A DNA stretch of 64,000 nucleotides from Anaerolineae bacterium (GCA_029907105.1 JARYMM010000014.1:1-64000); one strand, 5' to 3'; counted from the stretch's first letter, positions 19,032 to 29,173 are shown. Made by a program: numbers and translations. The notes: a model not told the origin generated them from the letters alone.

Positions 19032-20108
19032 ATGCAGATTCCTGAAGACTGGCAGCAGGCTGCCGATGAGATCATCGCCTCGTCCCAGCGGCGACGGGTG
19101 ATCATGGTCGTCGGCGCGCCGGACGTGGGCAAAAGCAGCTTCTGCGCCTATCTGGCTTCACGCCTGCAAGAGACGGGGGTGCGCACCGGCGTGGTGGATG
19201 CGGACATCGGCCAGGCCAGCATCGGTCCACCCACGGTCATCGGCGCCGGCTTTGTCACCCAGCCCATCGGCGACCTGTCGCAGGTTGGCCTGGCCGCCGG
19301 TTACTTCGTGGGCAGCATCACCCCCACCCACCACCTGCTGCCTTGCGTGGTGGGCACACGCAAGATGACGGAGCGCCTGCTGGCCCTGCAGGCCGTGGCC
19401 GTGGTCGTGGACACCACCGGCCTGGTGCTGGGCGACATGGGCCGGGAACTGAAGCAGCGAGAGTTCGAACTGCTCACCCCCACGCACACGGTGGTCATCC
19501 AGAAGGGACAGGAGATCGCCCACCTGGTGAAGCAATGGCGGCCTGTCCGCTGGACGAGGGTGTTCGAGCTCAGGGCGGCGTCGGCAGCCCGTCAGCGCTC
19601 GCGAGAGGAGCGACGTCAGTACCGCATGGAGCGCTTCCGGGAGTACTTCCTGAACGCCCGCGAGCTGACCGTGAGCCTGGACGATGTGGTGCTGAGCAAC
19701 ACCTGGCTGTACCAGGGCCGGCGGCTGTCGGAAGAATGCGCCTGGCTGGCTGACCTCCTGGGCTGCCCGGTGCTGCACGGCGAACGGTTGGGGGATCGCG
19801 TCTTGCTGGTCACAGCCGAACCGCCGTACCGTTCGGACGTGGCCTTGGTCCGCCAGATGCTGGGGACGGAAATCGTCTCCATCCTGCCCGCCGGGCGCTT
19901 CAGCCATCTGCTGGTGGGCCTGTTGGACGACGGCGACGAATGGCTCTCGCTGGGGCTCATCCGCTATGTGGATTTTGAGGGCCAGCAACTGCGACTGCTG
20001 GCTCCGCCTCTGCACTCCCGTCGTCCGTGCAAGGTTGTCTTCGGCAGTTTGAGGGTGCGGCCCGACGGCAGCGAGATCGGCTGGGCCGATCTGGATACGT
20101 TTTCGTGA
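19032..20108 (+). CDS. Clp1/Grc3-type polynucleotide 5'-hydroxyl kinase-like P-loop protein
   Basis: 358 residues. Walker A GAPDVGKSSFCAYL at residue 28, VDADIGQASIGPPTV as the Clp1-family Asp-x-Asp motif, and VDTTGLVLG as Walker B. The Clp1_P family phosphorylates 5'-OH ends of RNA or DNA in archaea and eukaryotes, so an RNA end-healing role is plausible but unproven. rtcA and rtcB are also in this window. ATG 19032 is preceded by GAGGGCAGG. Confidence 0.82.
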   Translation: MQIPEDWQQAADEIIASSQRRRVIMVVGAPDVGKSSFCAYLASRLQETGVRTGVVDADIGQASIGPPTVIGAGFVTQPIGDLSQVGLAAGYFVGSITPTHHLLPCVVGTRKMTERLLALQAVAVVVDTTGLVLGDMGRELKQREFELLTPTHTVVIQKGQEIAHLVKQWRPVRWTRVFELRAASAARQRSREERRQYRMERFREYFLNARELTVSLDDVVLSNTWLYQGRRLSEECAWLADLLGCPVLHGERLGDRVLLVTAEPPYRSDVALVRQMLGTEIVSILPAGRFSHLLVGLLDDGDEWLSLGLIRYVDFEGQQLRLLAPPLHSRRPCKVVFGSLRVRPDGSEIGWADLDTFS

Positions 20109-20163
20109 TGCGTGAGGGGTGACAGGTGATTCACGCAGCATGGATCACGCATCATGAGGCCAC
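20104..20163. repeat. Heptad-repeat element
   Basis: TGATGCG, TGAGGGG, TGACAGG units then CACGCAG, CATGGAT, CACGCAT, CATGAGG units after the kinase-like gene. Confidence 0.75.
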
Positions 20164-20219
20164 AGTTCCCAAGAATGGCACCTGTCACGCTCTAACATCA
20201 TTCCGAAGGAGCTATTCTC

Positions 20220-21254
<1,035 letters not shown>

Positions 21255-21273
21255 TTGTCGGGTGGGTTGTGAT

Positions 21274-21302
21274 TTGACGAAAGCATTGGCCTGTGGTATA
21301 TT
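21274..21302 (+). promoter_or_regulatory. Promoter of tRNA-Asp
   Basis: TTGACG, 17-nt spacer, TATATT; the tRNA begins 16 nt downstream. Confidence 0.75.
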
Positions 21303-21317
21303 ATGTGTGGCAAAACT

Positions 21318-21390
21318 GGGGGCGTAGTGTAGCGGTCAACATGCCGGCCTGTCAAGCCGGAGATCGCGGGTTCGAATCCCGTCGCTCCCG
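21318..21390 (+). tRNA. tRNA-Asp (anticodon GTC)
   Basis: 73 nt cloverleaf. Acceptor GGGGGCG pairs with CGCTCCC (one G-T pair); the anticodon arm is CCGGC, loop CTGTCAA, GCCGG; the T-arm is GCGGG TTCGAAT CCCGT. CCA is not encoded. Confidence 0.97.
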
Positions 21391-21518
21391 CTGTAAAACC
21401 CGTTTCTTCCCAGGCGTTCTTTTCTTGAGGTATACTCTGATGTGAGTTATCTGCTACACAAGGTACATACGGCATCCGCGATGACGGGAACCGGATCATG
21501 TGCCTGAGGGGTTCGTCC

Positions 21519-22193
21519 ATGTTGACAGCGCTTGAGATCGAACGGAAATTGCAAACCGTGTTTGACGAGCGGCAGGCCCGCATACTGGCCGAGGTGGTGA
21601 TAGATGCCTATACCGACCTGGTCAAAACCAGTGACTTCAACGAACTCAAGGGCATCGTCAAAGAGCTGGCCGAGCAGCAAAAGGCCCTGGCCGAGCAGCA
21701 AAAGGCCCTGGCCGAGGCCCAGAGGCGGACCGAACAGCGGGTTGAGGAATTGGCGGTCGCGCTCCGACAACTGACTGAGGAACACATCGAAACGCGGCGA
21801 CAGGTTGGGGGGCTGGCGACAACCGTTGGCTACCGGCTGGAAGACGAGGCTTTCAAAGCATTGCCTGCTTTGTTGCAGCGGGACTTCGGCATCATCGTCC
21901 AGGGCCGCCTGCGTCGCCGCTTCGTTACCGACAATCGGGGTCAACCCCTGGAGGTCAACATCATTGGGGATGCGCTGCGGGATGGCCAGGCCGTGGTCAT
22001 CGTTGGGGAGAGCAAGAGCCAGTTGTCGAAGAATAGGGTGGACGAGTTCGTCCAAAAGAAACTCAAGCGACTGGAGGGGGTCTTCGAGGCGCAGATGTTC
22101 CCGGTCCTGGTGACGTATATGATCAGCGAGCCGGACGTAGAAGAGTACACGAAAGCTCAGGGAATTGCGCTGTACTACTCCTTTGATTTCTGA
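21519..22193 (+). CDS. Coiled-coil PD-(D/E)XK-like protein, paralogue of 6982-7758
   Basis: 224 residues. Same plan as the 6982 gene: a coiled coil with two exact 21-bp units (LAEQQKA), VGYRLEDEAF, then a nuclease-like core with a Glu-x-Lys-type motif (VIVGESKSQLSKNRV). It is reminiscent of DUF3782-type proteins found in many copies in cyanobacteria and Chloroflexota. ATG 21519 is preferred to ATG 21498 because the conserved body begins here. Function unknown. Confidence 0.72.
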   Translation: MLTALEIERKLQTVFDERQARILAEVVIDAYTDLVKTSDFNELKGIVKELAEQQKALAEQQKALAEAQRRTEQRVEELAVALRQLTEEHIETRRQVGGLATTVGYRLEDEAFKALPALLQRDFGIIVQGRLRRRFVTDNRGQPLEVNIIGDALRDGQAVVIVGESKSQLSKNRVDEFVQKKLKRLEGVFEAQMFPVLVTYMISEPDVEEYTKAQGIALYYSFDF

Positions 22194-22236
22194 CCCAGCC
22201 CTCCCCCTGCGGAGGAAAAGGGGAACGATTGCCCAA

Positions 22237-22277
22237 AAGTACAGTCTCTGCCCAACAGAGACTGTACTTTTTTGTTC
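22237..22277 (+). terminator. Strong hairpin terminator
   Basis: A perfect 15-bp stem, AAAGTACAGTCTCTG and its inverse, with loop CCCAA and a following T-run. A-rich on the left arm, so it can also act on the minus strand for gntR. Flanking GGGGAAC and GTTCCCC extend the symmetry. Confidence 0.85.
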
Positions 22278-22375
22278 CCCCAGGCCGCACCTTCGGACAG
22301 AGACAACGCGGCAAATTACGGCCTTGCCATTGTTGGCTGGGACACAACTGCCTACACCCCAAGCTCTCTCAGGAT

Positions 22376-22465
22376 CATGCGATGAGAATCGGATAGCGAC
22401 CGAACTTAAGACCCGTCTCAATCATCGCCCGGTAGTTCTCGATCTTGGCCCAGGCAGGCACCGAG
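22376..22465 (-). pseudogene. Possible C-terminal gene remnant after gntR
   Basis: On the minus strand, in a frame other than gntR, the reading AWAKIENYRAMIETGLKFGR then YPILIA-stop looks like a real protein tail but has no start and runs into gntR out of frame. I do not recognise the family. Confidence 0.25.
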
Positions 22466-22468
22466 TTG

Positions 22469-23233
22469 TCAGTCGCCGCCGAAAAGACGCACCTGCAAGT
22501 CGTAGCGGTCGCCTCGCCAGAGCGAATGCAGATGCTCCACGGGCGTGTCGTTCTGGTCATAGCTTGTACGCTCGATGACGAAGACCGGGTCCCCCTCCGC
22601 AATCTCCAAAAGCTCCGCCTCCTCCAGGGTAACTCCTCGCGTGCGGATCACCTGGTCAGCGGTCTTGAGTTCAATGCCGTAGCCGTTCTTCAAGGCATAA
22701 TAGAGCGAACTGGTCAGGTCATATGTGCCCAGGCCAGGGGTCATGTGACAGGGGATGTAGGCCCACTGCAGGCTGATCGCCTCGCCGTTGGCCAGGCGGA
22801 GGCGGTATATCTCCCATACCTGGTCATCGGCTGAGAGGCGGAGCTCACGCTGAACGTGAGGGCGAGGAATCAGACACCCCACACTGAGGACCCGGGTGCT
22901 TGGGGTCCAGCCGCGGGCTTTCATGTCTTCTGTGGTGGAACAGAGCCGCGTCAGGTCGAGTTGCACACGCCGCCGGCGCAGGAAGGTCCCCCGTCCTCTT
23001 TCGCGATAGATCAGCCCTTCTCGCTCCAGGACCTGCAAGGCATGGCGCACCGTCCCCCGTGTGACGTCGTAGACCTCACACAGTTCGGCTTCCGAAGGGA
23101 GGACGATCTCGCCCTGTTCGGAATCCACCCCCGCATCCTCGATCATCTCACGCAGGATTTGGGCGATCTGGTAATAATAGGGGATGGGCACATCCTTGTT
23201 GATCTTTCGCGTGGCCAAGCGGGTGTCAAGCAT
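22469..23233 (-). CDS. GntR-family (HutC/UTRA) transcriptional regulator
   Basis: 254 residues. Winged-helix N-terminus (PIPYYYQIAQILREMI, then SEAELCEVYDVTRGTVRHAL) and a UTRA effector domain (residues about 95-245) ending with ERTSYDQNDTPVEHLHSLWR. UTRA domains bind small sugars, sugar phosphates or related acids. It is divergent from the RuBisCO-like operon and very likely controls it. ATG 23233 is preferred over an upstream ATG because conserved sequence starts here. Confidence 0.93.
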   Translation of the reverse strand: MLDTRLATRKINKDVPIPYYYQIAQILREMIEDAGVDSEQGEIVLPSEAELCEVYDVTRGTVRHALQVLEREGLIYRERGRGTFLRRRRVQLDLTRLCSTTEDMKARGWTPSTRVLSVGCLIPRPHVQRELRLSADDQVWEIYRLRLANGEAISLQWAYIPCHMTPGLGTYDLTSSLYYALKNGYGIELKTADQVIRTRGVTLEEAELLEIAEGDPVFVIERTSYDQNDTPVEHLHSLWRGDRYDLQVRLFGGD

Positions 23234-23235
23234 GA

Positions 23236-23262
23236 CATCACCTGTATGCCTGTATAGACGTG
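23236..23262. promoter_or_regulatory. Candidate GntR operator before gntR
   Basis: Contains TCACCTGTATGCCTGTA; TCACCTGT is the reverse complement of ACAGGTGA in the other candidate operator at 23438-23461. Likely autoregulation. Confidence 0.5.
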
Positions 23263-23292
23263 TAAACAAGTAATCAAGCCTGCCGCACAGCT

Positions 23293-23321
23293 ATTATAGC
23301 ATATCCCCTCAGATTTGTCAA
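23293..23321 (-). promoter_or_regulatory. Promoter of gntR
   Basis: On the minus strand: TTGACA, 17-nt spacer, TATAAT, a perfect consensus pair. Confidence 0.8.
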
Positions 23322-23403
23322 AGTCGCCCCAGGAGCTTTATTCACCGTGATTTGTGCGCCTTTAGAGGCCTGAGCCCCCGCCGAAAACCCGCCTATGACG
23401 GGC

Positions 23404-23461
23404 TTGACAAAGGATACCATCTATGCTATCATATAGTTGTTCACTTGTATGAACAGGTGAT
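23404..23461 (+). promoter_or_regulatory. Promoter and operator of the RuBisCO-like operon
   Basis: TTGACA (23404), 17-nt spacer, TATCAT (23427-23432). The near-perfect palindrome TCACTTGT-ATGA-ACAGGTGA lies just downstream, over the expected transcription start, where a bound GntR repressor would block initiation. The 314-bp gap between gntR and the RuBisCO-like gene is thus all regulatory. Confidence 0.75.
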
Positions 23462-23547
23462 CATGTTGCAAGGATGAGGCCTCTTGCGACAATCATGGAG
23501 TTCCGCCCCTGCGGCGTGGCGATCTTCCAAACAAGGAGAGGACAACT

Positions 23548-24891
23548 ATGAAACAGCTTTTCGATCCCCATATGTTCAACTACACCTGGGAAAGCCTCGA
23601 CCACGACCAGTACGTCGTAGCCACCTACTACATCGAAGATGTGGTGGAGGACAGCGACTTCATTGACCACTTCGGCCAGGTGCAGCGGCTGGCCCTGGAA
23701 GGCTCCACCGCCACCTGGGTGGAGGTGAGCGAGGAGACCCCCGAGCTTCGTGAACGCCTCACCAGCAAGGTGCTGGGGTACTTCGAAGTTCCAGCACCCA
23801 AAGGGAGCAAGAAGGCCGTCATCCAGTTGGGCTTTCCCATCGGGGCCTGGGATGTCAACGTCAACGTCCCGATGATGCTGCTGTCCATTTCCGGAAACTG
23901 CTTCGCCTTCCCCACCCACATGCGCCTGTTGGATCTTTACATCCCCAAGAAGGTCGCCGATGAGTTCCAGGGGCCCAAGTTCGGCATCAAAGGCATCCGC
24001 GAGATGCTGGGGGTGCATGATCGCCCGCTGGTCTTGCAGATCATCAAGCCCAAGATGGGCATGACGCCCGCAGAGACGGCCAACCAGGTCTACCAGAGCG
24101 CACTGGGCGGCGCCGACCTGGTCAAAGACGACGAAATGTGCAGCGAGCTCTCCAACTGCCCCTTCGACGCCCGCCTGGAGGCCGTGCTGAAGGCGCTGGA
24201 GCGGGCGGAGAAGGAGACAGGGCAGAAGACCCTGTACATGGTCAGTATCACGGACGAAGTAGACCGCATCAACGAGAAGGCCCGCCGGGCGGTGCGCAAC
24301 GGGGCCACGGGCCTCCTGTTGGCCTATTCCGCCGGCCCTTCCGCGCTACGTGTGCTGGCCGAAGACCCGCAATGCCAGGCCCCCATCCTGCTCCACGTCT
24401 CGCACATGCTGGCCTTGCTGCCCCGGATCAGCTTCCCGGTGCTTTCCAAAATCTGCCGCCTCTGTGGAGCCGACATGATGCTTTCGCCTTCCATCTGGTC
24501 GAGCATCCCGGTGGTCTCCCCGGAGGAGTGCTACCGCAACGCCCAGGTCATGCTGGCTCCCTTCTACCACATCAAACAGACCTGGCCGATGCCGGCGGCG
24601 GGCATGTATCCGGGCCTGGTGCCCGTGCTGCTGGAAGAGTACGGCACAGATATCATCATCCCGGCAGGGGGCGGCATGTTGGGGCACCCCATGGGCTACA
24701 CGGCAGGGGCGAGAGCCTGGCGGCAGGCCATTGATGCGGCCATGGCCGGCATCCCGCTGCCGGAAGCGGCCAAAGAGAAGGCGGAACTGCGCGTCGCCCT
24801 GGAGACGTGGGGCCTGCGCCGGCGGCCCGTCACCCGCTGGGGCTATTTCGGAAAGGAGTTCCATCCCGCTTTCGCGGCGAAGAACATCTAG
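23548..24891 (+). CDS. RuBisCO-like protein (form IV), not a carboxylase
   Basis: 447 residues, RuBisCO large-subunit superfamily. Conserved: IIKPKMG (K167, K169), KDDE (K193, D195, E196, the carbamylated-Lys metal site) and AGGGMLGHPMG in the phosphate-binding loop. Not conserved: the RuBisCO HxHRAxH segment reads LLHVSHMLAL (S285 at the H294 position, His for R295), and the loop-6 GKLEG motif is replaced by SPSIWSSIP. So it should enolise or cleave a phosphorylated substrate without CO2 fixation. Related proteins act in methionine salvage and in apionate/isoapionate breakdown. First gene after the promoter; ATG preceded by AAGGAGAGG. Confidence 0.88.
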   Translation: MKQLFDPHMFNYTWESLDHDQYVVATYYIEDVVEDSDFIDHFGQVQRLALEGSTATWVEVSEETPELRERLTSKVLGYFEVPAPKGSKKAVIQLGFPIGAWDVNVNVPMMLLSISGNCFAFPTHMRLLDLYIPKKVADEFQGPKFGIKGIREMLGVHDRPLVLQIIKPKMGMTPAETANQVYQSALGGADLVKDDEMCSELSNCPFDARLEAVLKALERAEKETGQKTLYMVSITDEVDRINEKARRAVRNGATGLLLAYSAGPSALRVLAEDPQCQAPILLHVSHMLALLPRISFPVLSKICRLCGADMMLSPSIWSSIPVVSPEECYRNAQVMLAPFYHIKQTWPMPAAGMYPGLVPVLLEEYGTDIIIPAGGGMLGHPMGYTAGARAWRQAIDAAMAGIPLPEAAKEKAELRVALETWGLRRRPVTRWGYFGKEFHPAFAAKNI

Positions 24892-24911
24892 CGACGGAGG
24901 AGAAGCATCGA

Positions 24912-25925
24912 ATGACGCAAGCTGACACGAGCCTCTCGCCCGGCACTGAGGCCGCAGAACTGCCCGACCCTGAGCGGCTGCTGCACATGTATCGCACGAT
25001 GGTCCTGATCCGGCGGCACGAGGAGCGGGTCAACGAGCTCTACCTGCAGGGCAAAATACCCTCCACGCTGCACCTGTATATCGGGCAGGAGGCGGTGGCC
25101 ACGGGGGTCTGTGCCAACCTGCGCCCGGACGACACCGTGCTGAGCACCCACCGCCCACACGGGCACGCCCTGGCCAAGGGGATGGAACCGCGCAAACTGA
25201 TCGCCGAGCTCTTCGCCAGGGCCACCGGCTGCTGCCGGGCCAAGGGCGGCTCCATGCACGTGGGCGACGTGAGCGTGGGCATGTTGCCGGCCATCGCCAT
25301 CGTGGGCGCTAACGTGCCCATCGCCGCCGGGGTGGCTCTGGCCGCCAAGATGCAGAAGACGGACAGGGTCGCCGTCTGCTTCTTCGGCGACGGCGCGGCC
25401 AATGAGGGGGCCTGGCACGAAGGGCTTAACGTCGCCGCCATCTGGGACCTGCCGGTCATCTTCGTCTGCGAGAACAACCTCTACGCCGCCTCCACCCCCG
25501 TCTCGCTGGCCTTCAAGATCGAGAACATCGCCGACCGCGCCGCCGGCTATGGGATGCCGGGGGTCGTGGTGGATGGCAACGACGTTCTGGCCGTCTACCG
25601 GGCCAGCCGGCAGGCCATCGAGCGGGCGCGGCGGGGGGGCGGCCCCACCCTCATCGAGTGCAAGACCTACCGGCTGTGCGGCCATTCCCGCTCCGACCCT
25701 CGCACCTACCGTTCGCGGGAAGAGGAAGCGGAGTGGCAGAAGCGGGACCCCATCCCTCGCTTCCGCCAGTGGCTGCTGGCGGAGCAGAGGTTCACCGCCG
25801 AGCAGTTGGACAAGGTGGATCAGGAAGTGGAGGAGACCATTGAAGAAGCCATCGCCATAGCCTCCTCCAGCCCCGAGCCCCAGGTGGCAGAGCTTTACAC
25901 GGGTGTTTTCAAGGACCTGTCCTGA
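24912..25925 (+). CDS. TPP-dependent dehydrogenase E1 alpha (acetoin/2-oxoacid type)
   Basis: 337 residues. TPP motif GDGAANEGAWHEGLNVAA ending at CENN, plus YIGQEAVATG and the phosphorylation-loop-like YRLCGHSRSDPRTYRS. It resembles AcoA and pyruvate dehydrogenase E1 alpha; substrate cannot be decided between a 2-oxoacid and an acetoin-like ketol. Follows the RuBisCO-like gene by 20 bp with GGAGGAGAAG as ribosome site. Confidence 0.92.
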   Translation: MTQADTSLSPGTEAAELPDPERLLHMYRTMVLIRRHEERVNELYLQGKIPSTLHLYIGQEAVATGVCANLRPDDTVLSTHRPHGHALAKGMEPRKLIAELFARATGCCRAKGGSMHVGDVSVGMLPAIAIVGANVPIAAGVALAAKMQKTDRVAVCFFGDGAANEGAWHEGLNVAAIWDLPVIFVCENNLYAASTPVSLAFKIENIADRAAGYGMPGVVVDGNDVLAVYRASRQAIERARRGGGPTLIECKTYRLCGHSRSDPRTYRSREEEAEWQKRDPIPRFRQWLLAEQRFTAEQLDKVDQEVEETIEEAIAIASSSPEPQVAELYTGVFKDLS

Positions 25926-25946
25926 GCATAAGCGAAGGAGTGAGCC

Positions 25947-26960
25947 ATGGCCAGGATGAGCATTGCCGAGGCCCTGCGGCAGGCCATTCGGGAAGAGATG
26001 CGCCGCGATGAACGGGTCTTCTGCATCGGCGAGGACATCGGCATTGAAGGCGGCTTCGGCGGCGCGTTCACGGTGACATTGGGGTTGTCGGACGAATTCG
26101 GGCACGAGCGCATTCTGGATACCCCGGTTTCGGAAACGGCCATCGCCGGCGTGGCCATCGGCGCAGCCCTGGCCGGCATGCGGCCCATCGCCGACGTGCA
26201 GTATGGCGATTTCCTCTTCTGCATGATGGACCAACTGGCCAACCAGGCCGCCAAACTGCGCTACATGTCCGGCGGCCAGGTCTCCGTCCCTCTGGTCATG
26301 CGCGCGCCGGTAGGGGCGACGGCGCGGGGCGCCCAACACGCCCAGAGCCTGGAAGCCTTTTTCTGCCACATCCCCGGCCTCAAAGTCGTCGCCCCGGCCA
26401 CCGCCTACGATGCCAAGGGGTTGCTCAAGAGCGCCGTGCGCGACGACAACCCGGTCATCGTCTTCGAGCACAAGCTGCTTTACGGCTCCAAGGGCCCCCG
26501 CTCCGAACGAGGGGCTCTCAGCCCCATCGGGGAGGTGCCCGAGGAAGAGTACCTGGTGCCCATCGGCCAGGGCATTGTGCGCCGCGAGGGCAAAGACGTC
26601 ACCATCGTGGCCAAGCTGCTGATGATGTACCGCGCCCTGGCCGCAGCGGATATCCTGGCCGAGCAGGGGATCGAGGCCGAGGTGATTGATCCGCGCACCC
26701 TGGTGCCGCTGGACAAGGAGCTGATCCTGGCTTCCGTGCGCAAGACGGGGCGGCTGGTCATCGCCGAGGAGGACAACCTGACCGGCGGCTGGGCGGCGGA
26801 GATCGCCGCCATCGTGGCCGACGAGGCCTTCATCTGGCTGGATGCGCCCATCAAGCGGGTGTCGGCGCCGGACGTGCCGCCGCCTTTCGCCCCGCTGCTG
26901 GAGCGCGAGTACGTGCCCAACGAGGAGAAGATCGTGGCCGCCGTGCTGTCGTTGTTCTGA
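25947..26960 (+). CDS. TPP-dependent dehydrogenase E1 beta
   Basis: 337 residues, transketolase pyrimidine-binding and C-terminal domains. GEDIGIEGGFGGAF, DTPVSETAIAGVAIGAAL and FEHKLLYG are typical of E1 beta and AcoB. Forms a heterotetramer with the preceding subunit. The junction holds a short CTGAGCATAAGCGAAGG repeat, repeated after this gene. Confidence 0.93.
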   Translation: MARMSIAEALRQAIREEMRRDERVFCIGEDIGIEGGFGGAFTVTLGLSDEFGHERILDTPVSETAIAGVAIGAALAGMRPIADVQYGDFLFCMMDQLANQAAKLRYMSGGQVSVPLVMRAPVGATARGAQHAQSLEAFFCHIPGLKVVAPATAYDAKGLLKSAVRDDNPVIVFEHKLLYGSKGPRSERGALSPIGEVPEEEYLVPIGQGIVRREGKDVTIVAKLLMMYRALAAADILAEQGIEAEVIDPRTLVPLDKELILASVRKTGRLVIAEEDNLTGGWAAEIAAIVADEAFIWLDAPIKRVSAPDVPPPFAPLLEREYVPNEEKIVAAVLSLF

Positions 26961-26998
26961 GCGTAAGCGAAGGGCTTGTGCTGAGCGCAAGCGAAGGA
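26955..26998. repeat. Tandem CTGAGCGTAAGCGAAGG-type repeats
   Basis: Two copies of a CTGAGCG-AAGCGAAGG unit between E1 beta and E2; a third lies at 25922-25938. They supply spacer and part of the ribosome-binding context. Confidence 0.7.
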
Positions 26999-27013
26999 AC
27001 TGGGAGAAGCGCT

Positions 27014-28354
27014 ATGGCTGTGGATATCATCGTGCCGCCGCTGAGCCAGACCATGGACAGTGTGCTCCTGGTGGAATGGCTGAAGGCTGTGGGAGACGAG
27101 GTGGTCAAGGGCGAGCCGCTGTTCGTCATCGAGACGGACAAGGCTCATCTGGAGATCGAGGCGCCGGCCAGCGGTATCCTGCAAGAGGTGCTCGCCCAAG
27201 CGGGGAGCGAGGTCGCCGTGCGCTCAACCATCGGCGTGATCGCCTCAGCGGACGAGGCCAGGCCGGTAAGCCCGCGCCCTGAGCCGGCTCCGGAAGCGGC
27301 CCGGCCGGCGAGCAGGGCGGCAACGGCTGCTCGCCATCCGGCCGCCACAGGTCCCGGCGGACAACTGCTGCCAGCAGAGCGCCAGCAGCGCATCTTCGCC
27401 AGCCCTCGGGCACGGCGACTGGCGCAGCAGGAAGGCGTCCCTCTGGACGAGGTGCAGGCGACCGGCCCCCAGCAGATGATCGTCGAGCGGGACATCCGGG
27501 CCTATCTGGCGCAGCGGAAGGCCGTCCCCAAGGCCACGCCTGTAGCCCGCCGTGTGGCCGAGGCGGCGGGGCTCGATCTGGCCACCCTGGCTCCACTTCC
27601 CGCCGCACGCATCACCCGCGCCGATGTGGAGGCCGCCTTGGCGGCGCGAGAAGCCGCGGCCCCGGCAGGGGTGCAGTGGGTTGACCTGTCGCCGACCCGC
27701 CGCACGATCGCCTGCCGCATGGCCGAAAGCCAGCAGGCCGCCGCAGAAGTCACCCTGACTCGCCAGGCGGATGCCACGGAGTTGGTGCGCTTGCGAGAAC
27801 AAATCCTGGCCGAATTGTCGGAGGAAGACACGCGGCCGACCTACACCGACTTCCTTGTCCTCATCGTCGCCCGGCAACTGAAGCGCCACCCCCACCTGAA
27901 TGCCATCACCGACGGCGAACGTATCGGGCTGAGCGAGGAGGTGCACGTGGCGGTGGCCGTGGACACCGAACGGGGGCTGATGGCTCCCGTGTTGCGCAAC
28001 GCCGACAAGAAAGGCCTGCTGCAACTGGCCCGGGAGCGGGCAGAGCTGGTCAGGCGGGCCCTCGATGGCATCATCACGCCGGAAGAGCTCAGCGGGGGAA
28101 CCTTCACCATCACCAACCTGGGCAGCCTGGGCGTGGATGCTTTCACGCCCATCATCAACCCACCGCAGGCGGCCATCCTGGGCGTGGGCCGCATCTGCCC
28201 CGCGCCGGCAGTGCACGAGGGCCAGCTCTGCATACGGCAGTTGATGCACCTCTCGCTGACCTTCGACCACCGCGTCGTGGACGGCGCTCCCGCCGCCCGT
28301 TTCCTGGGAGACGTCGTTCAGTGGATCGAGAAGCCCCACCTGATCTGGCTGTAG
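27014..28354 (+). CDS. Dihydrolipoamide acyltransferase E2
   Basis: 446 residues. One lipoyl domain (lipoylated Lys in ETDKAHLE, residue about 42), then two peripheral-subunit-binding segments (FASPRARRLAQQEGVPL and PVARRVAEAAGLDLATL), and a catalytic domain ending in TFDHRVVDGAPAARFL with the His/Asp pair. It passes the acyl group to CoA. No E3 (lipoamide dehydrogenase) is in the cluster, so E3 must be shared. ATG 27014 follows GGGAGAAGCGCT. Confidence 0.94.
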   Translation: MAVDIIVPPLSQTMDSVLLVEWLKAVGDEVVKGEPLFVIETDKAHLEIEAPASGILQEVLAQAGSEVAVRSTIGVIASADEARPVSPRPEPAPEAARPASRAATAARHPAATGPGGQLLPAERQQRIFASPRARRLAQQEGVPLDEVQATGPQQMIVERDIRAYLAQRKAVPKATPVARRVAEAAGLDLATLAPLPAARITRADVEAALAAREAAAPAGVQWVDLSPTRRTIACRMAESQQAAAEVTLTRQADATELVRLREQILAELSEEDTRPTYTDFLVLIVARQLKRHPHLNAITDGERIGLSEEVHVAVAVDTERGLMAPVLRNADKKGLLQLARERAELVRRALDGIITPEELSGGTFTITNLGSLGVDAFTPIINPPQAAILGVGRICPAPAVHEGQLCIRQLMHLSLTFDHRVVDGAPAARFLGDVVQWIEKPHLIWL

Positions 28355-28378
28355 CTTCTTGGGAAGGATGCCAAGGCC

Positions 28379-29149
28379 ATGATTGTGGATAGTCACATGC
28401 ATCTGGGGATGTCCGCCGTCACTCCATGTGTGGATCCCTCGATTGAGGCGGTGCTGGCCCAGATGGATCACCTGGGCATTGATGTGTCCATCTCTGTAGG
28501 AGGTTCATCCCAGATATTCGGACGCCCCGAAGCAGGCTTTGAGACAGCGCTGGAGGCATACCGCCTGTCTGGAGGGCGAATCCTGAGCTGTGCGTATTTC
28601 AACCCTCACTATGCCGAGGAAGATGTGGAGCGGGCGAGACGCCAACTGGAACATGAAGCCTTCGTCGGCATCAAGATCGTGGGCTCGCTGACGGAATGTT
28701 ACGCCGACGACGAACGTTGGCATCCTGCCTGGCGCCTGGCCTCGGAATGGGGTGTGCCGCTGGTGGTGCATTCCTGGTGGGTGTCCGATTACAATCCGCG
28801 TCAGCGCTACCATACGCCAGACCAGTTTGAGCGCTACGTCCGGGCCTATCCTGAGGTCAACATGATCCTGGGCCATGCCGGGGGACGCTATGAGGGGCAT
28901 CGGGCGGCGGCGAAACTGGCCCGCAGCTATCCGAACGTGTACATGGATCTGTCGGGAGATAGCTACTCCTTCGGCCTGGTGGAGTGGCTCGTCGAACAAG
29001 CGGGGGCGGACCGTATCCTGTTTGGCAGCGATCTCTTCATGATAGACGCCCGCACCGTGATGGGCCGTGTATTGGACGCCGACATCTCGCTGGAAGCGAA
29101 GAGGCTGATCCTCGGCGAGAACGCGGTGCGTCTGTTCAGGTTGATGTAG
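28379..29149 (+). CDS. Amidohydrolase-family (amidohydro-rel) enzyme, paralogue 1
   Basis: 256 residues, TIM barrel. Metal ligands visible: IVDSHMHLG (H-x-H, residues 5-7), GIKIVG, VVHSWW, ILGHAGG and FGSDLFM with the terminal Asp. Possible roles are lactone hydrolysis or decarboxylation/hydration of a sugar-acid. The gene continues the operon after E2 (24-bp gap). Its stop is inside a palindrome. Confidence 0.85.
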   Translation: MIVDSHMHLGMSAVTPCVDPSIEAVLAQMDHLGIDVSISVGGSSQIFGRPEAGFETALEAYRLSGGRILSCAYFNPHYAEEDVERARRQLEHEAFVGIKIVGSLTECYADDERWHPAWRLASEWGVPLVVHSWWVSDYNPRQRYHTPDQFERYVRAYPEVNMILGHAGGRYEGHRAAAKLARSYPNVYMDLSGDSYSFGLVEWLVEQAGADRILFGSDLFMIDARTVMGRVLDADISLEAKRLILGENAVRLFRLM

Positions 29150-29173
29150 GGCAAATCCCCAGATTTGCCCTAC
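29147..29173. repeat. Palindrome between amidohydrolase genes
   Basis: GTAGGGCAAATC, short centre, inverse arm. Same GTAGGG-bounded class as 4393 and 13583. Confidence 0.75.

Noticed and set aside
23548-24891. True carboxylating RuBisCO
   Set aside because: H294/R295 equivalents and loop-6 Lys motif are missing; no phosphoribulokinase or AMP-pathway genes nearby.
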